The notes beneath the pieces were generated by a model, which was given only the letters and a program-made list of their open reading frames with translations, made no database searches and was not told the DNA's origin. DNA of 64,000 nt from Acinetobacter proteolyticus (GTDB lineage: Bacteria; Pseudomonadota; Gammaproteobacteria; Pseudomonadales; Moraxellaceae): the NCBI RefSeq assembly GCF_000367945.1, contig NZ_KB849179.1, forward strand, positions 1,392,935 to 1,456,934, written 5' to 3'. The position numbers were made by a program, and so were the translations under genes. Position 1 is the first letter of the stretch. Each line of letters begins with the position of its first letter. Positions 28,363-37,867 of the stretch are shown here, piece by piece.

Positions 28363-29817
28363 TTAGGCTATTTTCGCCATATCCACACTTCGCTGTTGTA
28401 ACAGCTTTACCGCTTGCTTGGCTTGCCAACCCAACTCCATCATATCCAGATCAGGAATCTGATCATTTTCCATCACCATTTTTCCTGCTACAAACATCGC
28501 CTTAATATGTGCACGTCCGCCACATGCCACAGGCCCAATCGCCATATCATGCAATCCAAAATAACGAGGATCGTCTAACTGATAAATGACCAAGTCAGCC
28601 TGTTGCCCCACCTCAATTGTACCGACTTGATCAAGCCCTAAAATCTTGGCTCCCCCCACCGTTCCCCAACGGATTACATCCTCAATACTGGCAGCATCTG
28701 CACCACCTTCAAATTGTCCGCCCTCATATTGTGGTGTCGCCAACACCCCCTTTCTGGCTCGTTGTAATAACCAAGCAGCATGGGTTTCAGACAACATATC
28801 TGCGGCTTCATTGGAACCCGCACCATCTACCCCAATCGAAATGGTCATGCCTGCCTGTTCCAGAGCAACAAGATCGGCAATGCCACTACCCAAACGAGCA
28901 TTACTCTGCGGACAATGCGCAATACCTGTTTTGGTCTGACCTAACAACTGAATTTCTTCGGGTAATAATTTCACTAAATGCGCAAACCAGACATCACTGC
29001 CAATCCAATCCTGCTCGGCACAGAACTGGACTGGGGTCATGCCAAACTTGGCTCTAGATGCATCCAAATAATCCACTGTTTCAGATAAATGGCTATGCAT
29101 CCGAATCCCCAATTGTCTGGCGATTTTGGCGCTTTCCCGTAATTGCTGTGCTGTGGTCGAATGCAAAGTTGAAGTCGGTGCCATCACGATTTTTTGGAAA
29201 GCATCTGAATCTGGCTGATGATAGTGCTGCACCAAACGCTCAATATCCAACATATAGTCTTCAAATTTCTCTGGACGCAGGGCTTGAGGTAGCTCACTTT
29301 CCAAACCACGCGTTAAGGTTGCTCCACCACGACACAACACAAAGCGCATACCCAATTTTTCAGCTTCATCAAATAAAATTGCAGCACCATCAAACGGCAT
29401 CTGTGGCCAATATAAATAATGATGATCTGCTACTGTTGCGCACCCCGAACGTAATAATTCAATTAAGCCAATCCTTACTGCAATCCGAAAAGTCGCTTCA
29501 TCGAATGCACCACGAAATCGATACGGCGTACTGGCAAGCCATGAGGTCAGGTTTTGATTTAACCCTTGTGGTTCGCCCTTTAATAAAGATTGAAATAAAT
29601 GGTGATGGGTATTTACCCATGCTGGGTAGATCACACAATCCTGAGCATTAACAACTTGTTCATTCGGCTGAGCACTTAACCGCCCTATTTCAGTAATTTG
29701 TCCTGATTGGATGCGGATATCAGTGGATGAACAACGTGCTTCGTCACCAGATAATCCGGTCAAAATGGCATGGGCATTTTGAATTAAATAGCTTTGATTT
29801 AATTGCTTTGAACTCAT
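28363..29817 (-). CDS. COG0402 amidohydrolase (AtzB/TrzN/pterin deaminase-like)
   Basis: 484 residues. Metal site PAWVNTHHHLFQSL, then ATVADHHYLYWP, MHSHLSETVDYL, HCPQSNARLGSGIADL and GVDGAGSNEAADM; the fold is the deaminase/amidohydrolase barrel. It is a paralogue of the 8-oxoguanine deaminase at 41893 but diverged. It overlaps the ABC permease gene by 4 bp (ATGA) and so is the last gene of an importer operon; the importer probably brings in its substrate. Candidates are a purine, a pterin or a triazine-like base. A specific name is not justified. Confidence 0.85.
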   Translation of the reverse strand: MSSKQLNQSYLIQNAHAILTGLSGDEARCSSTDIRIQSGQITEIGRLSAQPNEQVVNAQDCVIYPAWVNTHHHLFQSLLKGEPQGLNQNLTSWLASTPYRFRGAFDEATFRIAVRIGLIELLRSGCATVADHHYLYWPQMPFDGAAILFDEAEKLGMRFVLCRGGATLTRGLESELPQALRPEKFEDYMLDIERLVQHYHQPDSDAFQKIVMAPTSTLHSTTAQQLRESAKIARQLGIRMHSHLSETVDYLDASRAKFGMTPVQFCAEQDWIGSDVWFAHLVKLLPEEIQLLGQTKTGIAHCPQSNARLGSGIADLVALEQAGMTISIGVDGAGSNEAADMLSETHAAWLLQRARKGVLATPQYEGGQFEGGADAASIEDVIRWGTVGGAKILGLDQVGTIEVGQQADLVIYQLDDPRYFGLHDMAIGPVACGGRAHIKAMFVAGKMVMENDQIPDLDMMELGWQAKQAVKLLQQRSVDMAKIA

Positions 29818-30608
29818 ACTTGTTCACTCTCATGCCATTTACTTAAAAAGAACTGGCTTAATAAAGACATCACCACAAATAAGCCCAAACCCGTGCAAGT
29901 AATCAGGAATAGTGCAGCAAACATCAGTGGTAAATCCAACTGAAAACCTGCTTGTAAGATTTGATAGGCCAAGCCCGCACTGGTCCCACCCGCACCTGCA
30001 ACAAACTCGGAAACCACCGCGCCGATCAGTGCCAAGCCACAGGAAATACGTAAACCACCAAAGAAATAAGGCAAAGCATTCGGCACACGTAAACGCATCA
30101 AAATCTGCCAGCGACTGGCTTTATTGATCTGGAAAAGGTTAAGCAAACCTTTATTGACACTACGCAAACCTAAAGTGGTATTGGTCAGTATTGGAAAAAC
30201 CGCAACCAGCATGGCACACACCACCAACGCCAAAGTTGTATTTTGAATCCAGATGATGACCAGAGGTGCAATCGCGACAATCGGTGTGACCTGAAATAAA
30301 ATGGCATACGGCATAAAACAGGCTTCGAGCACGCGACTTTGTACAAAGACAAAAGCGATCAATGTGCCAATCATTACGGCGCAGACAAAAGCCAATAAGG
30401 TGATTTTTAAAGTCACCCATAAACTACCGAATAGCACACTGGACTGATTAATCAGCGCCATAACAATATCACTGGGTTTAGGCACAACATAAACAGGGAC
30501 TTCAAGTTGTTGAAAACTCAGTTGCCAAAACATGAGAAAAATCAGACCAAGCCCAAGTGGAGCGGCAATACGCTGTACGGTTGGATGTTGTAGCAATGGT
30601 TTAATCAT
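29814..30608 (-). CDS. ABC transporter permease, SsuC/TauC/ThiX type
   Basis: 264 residues, about six helices. Contains the BPD-transport EAA-loop region LLNLFQINKASRWQILMRLRVPNALPYFFGGLRI. ATG 30608 (MIKPLLQHP) lies 7 nt after GGAGGG, overlapping the ATPase gene by 8 bp; the longer frame from 30695 lies within the ATPase gene and is rejected. Works with the ATPase and the periplasmic NMT1-like protein upstream. Confidence 0.9.
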   Translation of the reverse strand: MIKPLLQHPTVQRIAAPLGLGLIFLMFWQLSFQQLEVPVYVVPKPSDIVMALINQSSVLFGSLWVTLKITLLAFVCAVMIGTLIAFVFVQSRVLEACFMPYAILFQVTPIVAIAPLVIIWIQNTTLALVVCAMLVAVFPILTNTTLGLRSVNKGLLNLFQINKASRWQILMRLRVPNALPYFFGGLRISCGLALIGAVVSEFVAGAGGTSAGLAYQILQAGFQLDLPLMFAALFLITCTGLGLFVVMSLLSQFFLSKWHESEQV

Positions 30609-31422
30609 GAGCATGCCCTCCGCTTGCCTCAGCCAATAATTGCGATAAATGCGAACATTGTTGAATAAAAATGTCTGAGCTTCGGAAAGACTCATCGCGT
30701 TGATAAGGCCCTTGAATGTTTAAATCCGCCACTACACGTCCTGGTCGTGCACCCATCACAATAACCCGTGAAGATAGATACACCGCTTCATAAATACTAT
30801 GCGTGACAAACACCACTGTGAGATCTCGTTCTGACCATAATTGACGGATATCACTATCCAATTTATGACGGGTAAACTCATCCAATGCGCCAAAAGGTTC
30901 ATCCATCAACAATAGATCAGGTTCTGTCACCAAGGCTCTTGCCAAAGAGGCACGCATTTGCATGCCGCCTGAAAGTTCACGCGGATAAACGGTGCCGAAT
31001 TTTTCTAAACCAACGGCTTTTAAAGCAGCTTGGACTTTGGGCGTACTGGTTGATTTGGCAATATGCTGTAAATCCAAAGGTAAACGCACATTGTCTTCGA
31101 TATTGGCCCATGGCATGAGCGTGGCTTCCTGAAATACCATGGCCATTTTGCATTGAGATTGCATTTCAGCCTTGCCATTCCAGCGCACCAAACCTGCTGA
31201 AGGTTGTTCCAGATCGGCAAACATTTTTAGCAAGGTACTTTTACCGCAGCCTGACGGTCCCAGTAATGAAACAATTTCACCACGGGCAATATTTAAATCT
31301 AGTCGCTGTAAAGCATTGGTCCCATTGGGATAGGTTTTTTCAACCCCTCTAGCCATAATCATCGGCGTGATAAAGGTTGAAGATTCATGTATTGGCGTAT
31401 CAATTGGTAAAGCAGAATTCAT
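30601..31422 (-). CDS. ABC transporter ATPase, SsuB/TauB type
   Basis: 273 residues. Walker A GPSGCGKST, signature LSGGMQMRASLARAL, Walker B LLLMDEPFGALDE, and switch His in VVFVTHSIYEAVYLS. Energises the nitrate/sulfonate/taurine-type importer. The N-terminal 20 residues before VEKTYPNG are unusual for the family, so the start could lie further in (MIMARGVEKTY). Its last 8 bp overlap the permease start. Confidence 0.92.
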   Translation of the reverse strand: MNSALPIDTPIHESSTFITPMIMARGVEKTYPNGTNALQRLDLNIARGEIVSLLGPSGCGKSTLLKMFADLEQPSAGLVRWNGKAEMQSQCKMAMVFQEATLMPWANIEDNVRLPLDLQHIAKSTSTPKVQAALKAVGLEKFGTVYPRELSGGMQMRASLARALVTEPDLLLMDEPFGALDEFTRHKLDSDIRQLWSERDLTVVFVTHSIYEAVYLSSRVIVMGARPGRVVADLNIQGPYQRDESFRSSDIFIQQCSHLSQLLAEASGGHAHD

Positions 31423-31498
31423 GTGGTTTCCCCTTCGTGCGAGTGCCCTTTTTGTTCACCCTTTCACCCTGACTTACTTCTCAGGCAAGTATCTAAGA

Positions 31499-32491
31499 TT
31501 ATTTGGCTGCTTTAACAAACTGAGTGGTATAAGCGGCTTTCCAATTGGTTTGGGCTTTGAGTAAACCTGCATTCACCATAAAATCTCGGGTTGCTTTCCA
31601 ACGTGTGTCTGTCATGACTCCAATGCCTTGAGTCTTGGCATCGCCACCATCAATCAGTTTTAATTTGCGCATTTGCCCCACTGCAAAAGTCAGTAGTTCA
31701 TCATTCATATTCGGATTTTCTTTTTTAATGATGCTATTGCCCAAACGTGGATCAACTAAATAGTTTTTCCATCCCTCCATCGAAGCTTGGACAAAACGGC
31801 GCAGCACATCAGGTTTGTTTTGAATGACATCATTTCGGGTTACTAAAATGCCGCCATAAGCTGGATAACCCGCATCAGCAAATAAAAAGAAATTACTCGA
31901 AGGTTCTGCTTTTTTCGCCTGAAACACTTCTGAGGTGGCATAAGCTTGCTGGACTACATTTTTACCTGCTAAGAATGGCTGCATATTGAAGGTATAAGGG
32001 CGTGCCTGCGCGGCATCTAATTTATATTTGCCTTTTAACCAAGGCCACCAGCTTGCTTGTCCGCTGGTGGAGACTAGAATGGTTTTGCCTTTGAGATCAG
32101 CCAAAGACTTTACATCGCTGTGAGTGAGCACACCTTGGGGATCAAACTGGAATGGTGCTGCCACCGCTTTGATGGGAAAATTGCTTTCAATGCCTTTTAA
32201 AACCTGTAGGTCATAATTAATAATAATGTCGGCACGTTTTGACAATAATAAGGTCATGTTATTGACCTGTGGCCCACCGATTTTAATATCGACATCAAGT
32301 CCGTATTTTTTATAAATTCCTTGTGCCAGTGCTTGGTAATATCCACCTTGCTCAGCTTGTGCAAACCAAGTGGTTTGTAAAACCAATTTATCGGCTGCAA
32401 AACTGGTTGAGCTGAGCACTGTACTTAGCCCCAATAACGCGCCCGCGATAACAGTACGTCGCCCTTTGCCCACATAGTGCTGAATATTCAT
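31499..32491 (-). CDS. NMT1/SsuA-like substrate-binding protein
   Basis: 330 residues. Signal peptide MNIQHYVGKGRRTVIAGALLGLSTVLSSTSFAA, followed by LVLQTTWFAQAEQGGYYQALAQGIYKKYGLDVDIKIGGPQ, the NMT1/ThiY-like pattern. The ATG at 32491 has AGGGG 7 nt upstream. First gene of the importer operon. Proteins of this group bind hydroxymethylpyrimidine-like, sulfonate or aromatic ligands; the downstream amidohydrolase suggests a heterocyclic base. Confidence 0.9.
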   Translation of the reverse strand: MNIQHYVGKGRRTVIAGALLGLSTVLSSTSFAADKLVLQTTWFAQAEQGGYYQALAQGIYKKYGLDVDIKIGGPQVNNMTLLLSKRADIIINYDLQVLKGIESNFPIKAVAAPFQFDPQGVLTHSDVKSLADLKGKTILVSTSGQASWWPWLKGKYKLDAAQARPYTFNMQPFLAGKNVVQQAYATSEVFQAKKAEPSSNFFLFADAGYPAYGGILVTRNDVIQNKPDVLRRFVQASMEGWKNYLVDPRLGNSIIKKENPNMNDELLTFAVGQMRKLKLIDGGDAKTQGIGVMTDTRWKATRDFMVNAGLLKAQTNWKAAYTTQFVKAAK

Positions 32492-32912
32492 ATTAAGACC
32501 CCTAAATCTGTATGGATTCATCTTGCTATTCTTTTTTAGGGGGTCAATCAATGTATAAGCTACACATTTCTCTCAAAGCCAAATCAATTGGCTTTGTCCC
32601 CAAAAGAGGAACAGCAAACGCTGCAGAGCAATGTCCCGTATGTTTGCAACATACTGACCGCTTATACTCAATCATGATTTAGCAAACTCTGTGCCAAGAT
32701 TGATTTAATCTTGTTTTTTATAGCAATTCTCAAGGTTAGATTTATTTTTAATTGTTCTAAGATGAATAGACTGTATTGAGTCTTTGGTTTTGAGTGCAGT
32801 TTAATAGTGCATTAAGTAGGTACAGATGCACTCTCGGGGTGCTATATAAATACCTATTACTTAGAATTGGCTAATTCCAACGAAAGATATTTAAGATGCT
32901 ATAATATCTTAA
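32492..32912. other. Upstream region of the ABC operon with two small hairpins
   Basis: No gene seen. It holds a hairpin AAAGCCAA/TTGGCTTT (32575-32595) close to the substrate-binding-protein start and a second one GTATGTT/AACATAC (32638-32654). They could be attenuation or operator elements; I could not fit a known riboswitch. Confidence 0.4.
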
Positions 32913-33428
32913 TTAATTCAGCGGAAATATTAATGCTTGACCATCAGGATATCTACCTTTCCATCCGCAAATCATTCCTCCTCGCATAAAGGAATTCATC
33001 ATCTTTCTGTGCAATAAATTCTGATCGGTGAAAATTATATTCGTCACAAATACATTATAAAGTTCACCACAAAGCACATCATACAAAGCTGAATTGGAAT
33101 GAAGCTTGTAATATTCTTTTTCCAGAAAATTTTCAATTAAATCATAATAATTAGCATCAATTAAGGTTAATACATCATAAAAATTCATTGCAGTTAAATA
33201 ATCAATAATTTCGTCAGTTCTAGCTTCATCTTCAAGAATCATTGTCCAGTATTGATAGTCACACCCTTTGTTGATGTCAACATCTTGATCTGTTGCAAAA
33301 ATTTCCGCTTCGTTTGGGGATTCAATAATGATTTCATTTTCATATGCCATGAATTTTTTTATGAACAAATCATCTTGAATGATTTTTTTTAATAAATTCG
33401 AGGTTTCATATATTTTATTTTCAAGCAT
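32913..33428 (-). CDS. Unrecognised acidic protein, immunity-like
   Basis: 171 residues, AT-rich gene. The protein is acidic and helical-looking (MLENKIYETSNLLKKIIQDD..., DEARTDEIIDYLTAMNFYDVLTLIDANYYDLIENFLEKEYY). No signal peptide or helix-hairpin motif. AAGGG precedes the ATG. I do not recognise the family; size, acidity and neighbours resemble orphan immunity proteins, which is inference only. Confidence 0.6.
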   Translation of the reverse strand: MLENKIYETSNLLKKIIQDDLFIKKFMAYENEIIIESPNEAEIFATDQDVDINKGCDYQYWTMILEDEARTDEIIDYLTAMNFYDVLTLIDANYYDLIENFLEKEYYKLHSNSALYDVLCGELYNVFVTNIIFTDQNLLHRKMMNSFMRGGMICGWKGRYPDGQALIFPLN

Positions 33429-33602
33429 TTTTTAATCCCTTAAAGTTTTGAAAGTCTGTCATTTTTAGTTTTCCACTGATGCGGATAAATCATATCGACT
33501 CCAAGCCTCAAATACACCAAACCTAAACCATTAAACTTAGCTCAAAACTTAAACCTATAAGAGTTTATTGTTTTTTAAATTTCAAGGTTTTTGCAATATG
33601 CT

Positions 33603-33794
33603 CTAACCCATATACTCATCACGAATACCTTTTGATTTCCTATAAAAATAAATTACTACCCTCAGAACAATTAATGTGACTGCAAAAATCCCTACAGACA
33701 GCCATGTTTCACCAAAAAAGTGCTCTAGAAGTCTATAATAAAAATAGATTAGTATAAAAATTACTATATACTTCAAAAAGTTAATAAATCGCAC
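33603..33794 (-). CDS. Small membrane protein
   Basis: 63 residues with two hydrophobic stretches (FLKYIVIFILIYFYYRLL and WLSVGIFAVTLIVLRVVIYFY) and a basic tail. Start is GTG at 33794, about 10 nt after GAGAGG. Unrecognised; AT-rich. Confidence 0.45.
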   Translation of the reverse strand: MRFINFLKYIVIFILIYFYYRLLEHFFGETWLSVGIFAVTLIVLRVVIYFYRKSKGIRDEYMG

Positions 33795-33978
33795 TACTTT
33801 TTCACCTCTCCAATAATAGTGCGTTAAACTAACGCTAATGCACTTTCACAGTGCTGATATTTTTTTAATCTTATTTCTCTGCCCACCAGTCATTTGGCAA
33901 TTGTTTGAAATTCGAAATGATAAGGGCGTTTCCATACTAGTCGTTGATTGTAAACATTTAAAATCCTGATAAAACAGC

Positions 33979-34515
33979 TCAACCACTTTCCCAACTCACA
34001 TCGACGAATTCGCTATTCTCTGTGAATTTTACAGCCAGAATTTGCTCGGCAAGACCCTGAACTCCTTCGCCAATCACGTAGTCCATAATGATAGGCTCTC
34101 CCTTTTCAAAGTAAAATAACGAGACGGTTGTTAGACGCATTGCCTTCACAAAATCATGAACGTCTACTTCGACGGCCGTGCCATTCGGAGCAAGAGCTTC
34201 GATAATCGACCAGTCTTGATCCAGAGAATTTCGGGGAACTTCTTCTATATGAAATTTGATGAAACCTCGATCCTCTTCAAGATATAAGCCAATCTGTTTC
34301 CGTGCAGCGATGTCAAGAGCTGGCAAATTATTCAAATGATTAGAGAAGGCATCTAGGCGATGAATGTCCATTTTTTCGCCAGATACCACCCAAAGCGGGA
34401 CATCAACGGTCTCTCCTGCCAGTGAGAACTTTTGCTCCCATATGACATCAACGCGCCCAGGATCGACAGCATCCGTATTCAATGCACCAAAATAAGAATG
34501 ATCAATTTTGTTCAT
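33979..34515 (-). CDS. DUF2004-like protein
   Basis: 178 residues. Begins MNKIDHSYFGALNTDAVDPGRVDVIWEQ and ends ILAVKFTENSEFVDVSWESG, the pattern I associate with DUF2004, a family often found singly beside toxin-immunity loci. ATG 34515 has GAGGG 6 nt upstream; an upstream TTG is less likely. Function unknown. Together with the DUF4240-like and DUF4375-like neighbours it looks like part of an orphan immunity set. Confidence 0.65.
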   Translation of the reverse strand: MNKIDHSYFGALNTDAVDPGRVDVIWEQKFSLAGETVDVPLWVVSGEKMDIHRLDAFSNHLNNLPALDIAARKQIGLYLEEDRGFIKFHIEEVPRNSLDQDWSIIEALAPNGTAVEVDVHDFVKAMRLTTVSLFYFEKGEPIIMDYVIGEGVQGLAEQILAVKFTENSEFVDVSWESG

Positions 34516-34769
34516 ATATTCCCTCTGCAATAATTTTTACTAGATTTGAAGTTGCAACTTTAGAATCACAAAACCAATACGTTGTGTGTCTCTCCTTGAA
34601 GCGCTACATCAAATTCAATACCAATGCACTTGCACTAAGCCATTAAATCCAGCTTGAGACCTAACCTGATTAAAGCCTGCTATGCTTCATTTACACTCCC
34701 AACGAGGCTTGCAAGTTAACTCAGAAAAATCTGATGTAGAAAACTTATCATTTAGCTCTGTCAACTACC

Positions 34770-35630
34770 TTATGCATCCCAGACCAATTTTTGAGGGCAA
34801 TTGAACATCCCTGTACTGAAATACCTTGGTAATTGATTGAGCAAAGCCAATATCTCTTCTCTTGAAAACTCCTGCCCATAAGAAGCTCGCTCAGCTTCGT
34901 ACGGGACTTCTGCCCAGTAGAGATTCTTGCTCGCATCGTGCAGTATCTGAAAGCTTTGGCCTGTTTCATCGACCAAGCCAAGGTAATCACCTAAGTCCAG
35001 CAAGCACCAAAAATAGTCATCCAACAAGTCGGTAAATGTCACTCGAACTTCCGAGTCAAATTCTACCGTCCGCTCAATGGTGGGGTGCTGTTCAAAGTGA
35101 GCATAGACGACAAAATTGTCCCATGTGGCGGTTGCTAAGGCACGATTTTCTATACTCATTTCCATCATAGGCATCTTGTTCACAAAAGGCAGTAATCCAT
35201 CTTCCAGCGTCCAAACTGGAAAATCATCCATTTTGCCACCAGTCGCTAAACTCCAAGCTTGGCAGCCCACATACAGCAGAGATTCACACCAGCTCATCTC
35301 AGGATTAACTCTATCGCCGAATATCCTCGGCCAGCGCAGTGATGCCTCGAACCACGCCTGTCCTCGTGCAATCGCATAACAGGAGGCATAAAGCAGCGCA
35401 TCGTCGCCAAAGGGACCTCGTCTTGCACGCGATGCTATCAGCAACTTCTCCAATCGCTCTGTCAATCGTAATGCAAAGGCAACAATCTCATCGGGATGCA
35501 GATTGCTCAATGTGGATTTGAGTGGAAGTAGGCTTGCAATATCTTGTCCAGACAACAGCGATGGATGATCTACCTTTGTCATCAATGCCCAAAACTGGGA
35601 CTCTGGCATGAGGGAGGGCAATGTGGTCAT
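34770..35630 (-). CDS. DUF4240-like protein
   Basis: 286 residues, soluble and acidic. The N-terminal MPESQFWALMTKVDHPS... and IVAFALRLTERLEKLLIASRARRGPFGDDALLYASCYAIARGQAWFEA resemble DUF4240 (PESQFW start, helical repeat). The C-terminal half (about 150-286) is unlike anything I recognise. The start may be 35630 or the in-frame ATG at 35609. Same strand as the DUF2004 gene with a 254-bp gap. Confidence 0.6.
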   Translation of the reverse strand: MTTLPSLMPESQFWALMTKVDHPSLLSGQDIASLLPLKSTLSNLHPDEIVAFALRLTERLEKLLIASRARRGPFGDDALLYASCYAIARGQAWFEASLRWPRIFGDRVNPEMSWCESLLYVGCQAWSLATGGKMDDFPVWTLEDGLLPFVNKMPMMEMSIENRALATATWDNFVVYAHFEQHPTIERTVEFDSEVRVTFTDLLDDYFWCLLDLGDYLGLVDETGQSFQILHDASKNLYWAEVPYEAERASYGQEFSREEILALLNQLPRYFSTGMFNCPQKLVWDA

Positions 35631-36087
35631 TGGTAGTTTATTCCATCAAAAGAGAGTAAAAATCGAAAATCTTCAGCAAGAACACTCTGTTATTCAATAA
35701 GTGATCACTGACGTCGGTGAGATAAATTACTCATATGACAACACTCCTTCTGAAGATCATTTGATTCAGTGACATCCTTTAGACAGATTAAAGTCCACTG
35801 TTGTTTGAATTTCAAGATTTTCACAAGAAATTGCAGTGTTTCCCCTCATATTGACCTCTTTCAATTTATAAACTGGCACAAAAAGTGCTTTATTCTTTCT
35901 GTCAGAGTAGAAGCGTTCAGCATAGTCAGTTACATCGGCTGCTATGTGGGTCATTGCTCAGAAATCAGCTCACTTTTTAATAAAGCTTTCTCTTATGAAA
36001 AAAGTGCAGCTCTTTTTTGAATGTGACCCCGTCTCTTTCAATCTATTTGATTGGGTCACGGTTTATCCAAAAGATGAGGTTGAAAAT
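35631..36087. other. Intergenic region upstream of the 2OG oxygenase
   Basis: Mostly non-coding. A 62-codon minus-strand frame (35766-35954, ending IQTTVDFNLSKGCH) is possible but has no good ribosome site. A plus-strand frame joining the oxygenase from 35944 is rejected because the ATG at 36088 has GAGG upstream. Confidence 0.4.
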
Positions 36088-37101
36088 ATGAATAGCGCCA
36101 ATATGACTACATTAGCTGAACATGACTACAGCTTAGAAGAACTGCAAAAAGAAGCGCGTATGGGCGCTTTGGGACAAGAAACCTTTGAACGTGAAGTTCG
36201 GGTGATTGATTTATCCAACTTTGAACAACGTAAATATGAAATTGCTGAACAGCTTTGGGCAGCGGCAACGGATATTGGTTTTTTTCAGGTCTCGCATCAT
36301 GGTATTCCCCTTGAGCAGATTCAAACCGCATTTGATATGACACAACAGTTTTTTGCTCTCCCTGAACCAGTTAAAGCGCGTTACCCGCTCAATCGCAATG
36401 CAGGTTGGGAAAGTAAGGCTCAGGTTCGTCCATCAACCAGTACCCCGGACCAAAAGGAATCTTACCAAATCACTCGCCCACGTATGGACGGGCTTTATCC
36501 AACCGAGCAAGAGCTACCTGACTTTAAAAATACCATGCTGGAATTTGAGCAGGCCTGCTGGCAAGTGGGTATGAAAATACTTTCCTGTTTCGCTTATAAA
36601 CTGGGTTTTGCTGATAATTTCTTTACGCTGGCGCATGATCCGAAACAAGACAGCTATCAAAGCACTCTAAGAATGCTGCATTACTATGCCATTGATCCTA
36701 CTTTAAAAGATCAATTGGGGCTATGGCGTGCCGGCGCACATACCGATTTTGATTGTTTAACCTTATTGTTCCAACGTAAAGGCCAAGGCGGATTGCAAGT
36801 CTGTCCAGGTAAAGATATGGAGCAACAACAATGGACCAGTATCGAACCACGGGATGATGTAATCACTTGCAATATCGGCGATATGTTGATGCGTTGGAGT
36901 GATGATCAGTTACCTTCTAATTTCCACCGAGTCAAAAATCCAGAAGCAGATGAATATCAAGGGCCGCGTTATAGTCTGGCATTCTTCTGCCAAGCCAATG
37001 AAGATGTGCTGATTGAAAGCCCACAAAAGAAATATCCAGCAATTACAGCCAAAGAATATCTAAAACAACGCATCAGTGCGAATTTTAAAGGGAAATACTA
37101 A
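36088..37101 (+). CDS. Fe(II)/2-oxoglutarate oxygenase, isopenicillin-N-synthase family
   Basis: 337 residues. The N-terminal DIOX_N part (VIDLSNFEQRKYEIAEQLWAAATDIGFFQVSHHGIP) precedes a 2OG-FeII_Oxy domain with the iron triad HTDFDCL (His-x-Asp) and NFHRVKNP (distal His), and RYSLAFFC with the 2OG-binding Arg and Ser. Enzymes of this family hydroxylate or oxidise small molecules. It sits within the purine genes without an operon partner. A role in hypoxanthine or xanthine hydroxylation is possible but not shown; fungal XanA is a 2OG enzyme of a different subfamily. Confidence 0.9.
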   Translation: MNSANMTTLAEHDYSLEELQKEARMGALGQETFEREVRVIDLSNFEQRKYEIAEQLWAAATDIGFFQVSHHGIPLEQIQTAFDMTQQFFALPEPVKARYPLNRNAGWESKAQVRPSTSTPDQKESYQITRPRMDGLYPTEQELPDFKNTMLEFEQACWQVGMKILSCFAYKLGFADNFFTLAHDPKQDSYQSTLRMLHYYAIDPTLKDQLGLWRAGAHTDFDCLTLLFQRKGQGGLQVCPGKDMEQQQWTSIEPRDDVITCNIGDMLMRWSDDQLPSNFHRVKNPEADEYQGPRYSLAFFCQANEDVLIESPQKKYPAITAKEYLKQRISANFKGKY

Positions 37102-37187
37102 TCGTTGATTCATTGTAGACAGAGGCAAATTGTCTCTGTCTGCTCTTAAAAAAATACCGATTTTTTCCGTGATCTCTCTATCATATT

Positions 37188-37738
37188 TTAATATTCACGC
37201 TGGATTTTTCGTCCTAAAAACTTTTCTATTTCATCAAACATTTGATCAATTTCAAGCACCAGCAAATCGGGGTGGTTTCTTAGCCATTGCCCGTTTAACA
37301 GGATTAAATTTTCAGTCTTATTTAAGTCATAAAACGCATCATTTTTAAGTGCATCTCTGATTAAGTTAGGACCAAAATATTCGCTGTTAATATATTTTTC
37401 CAGTTCACCATCGGGTAGGTTGTCTACTTTTTCACATTGTTGAATAAACAAATGCAAAGCTTCTCTGCGCCTATTTTTTTAAGGCTATTGCTGATTTCCA
37501 CATTTAACTCTGGCGACCATTGTGTGTTCCATACAAACTGCGAAAAATTACCATTGTTGTATTGAGCCAAATAAAAATCTACGTAAAAACTGCTCATAGC
37601 ATCGGGGTGGATAGACTCTATATCAATGCCTTCTTCTCTCAATACATTCACAACTGAAATATTAGATTCAATCAGTCTAAAAATGTCACTACTCTCAAAG
37701 GCTTTTTTTGAGACAAAGATTTTGTTTAACTGCTGCAT
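37188..37738 (-). pseudogene. DUF4375 (DMP19-like) gene, frameshifted
   Basis: Two abutting frames, 37424-37738 (104 codons) and 37188-37457 (89 codons), together give one DUF4375-like protein. The first shows FYVDFYLAQYNNGNFSQFVWNT and SNSLKKIGAEK; the second continues with EALHLFIQQCEKVDNLPDGELEKYI. The frame change lies at about 37462-37465, where a GAGA (minus strand) would read in frame as a single GA. That suggests a two-base duplication. The family is often an immunity or SMI1-like protein. A sequencing error is the alternative. Confidence 0.7.
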
Positions 37739-37867
37739 GAGTAAATTTCCCCTTTGGTTTTAAGCTAAAATAATGTATCAGCCAAAGAACCTAAAAAAGC
37801 TTCTAAATGCACCAGATTATTGAACAGAATAGGTCTTTTAAAAGAAAATAAAAAGCATGGTTAATGG

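Noticed and set aside
32575..32654. Possible purine riboswitch upstream of the ABC operon
   Set aside because: The two hairpins do not form the three-way junction with the conserved loops of a purine riboswitch, and such riboswitches are rare in this group.
35766..35954. 62-codon minus-strand frame as a gene
   Set aside because: No ribosome site and no recognisable protein pattern; left as a possibility only in the region note.
37440..37490. Programmed frameshift in the DUF4375 gene
   Set aside because: The seven-A run is not in a canonical slippery frame, and slipping there would give KKNRRREAL in place of the family-like KKIGAEAL.
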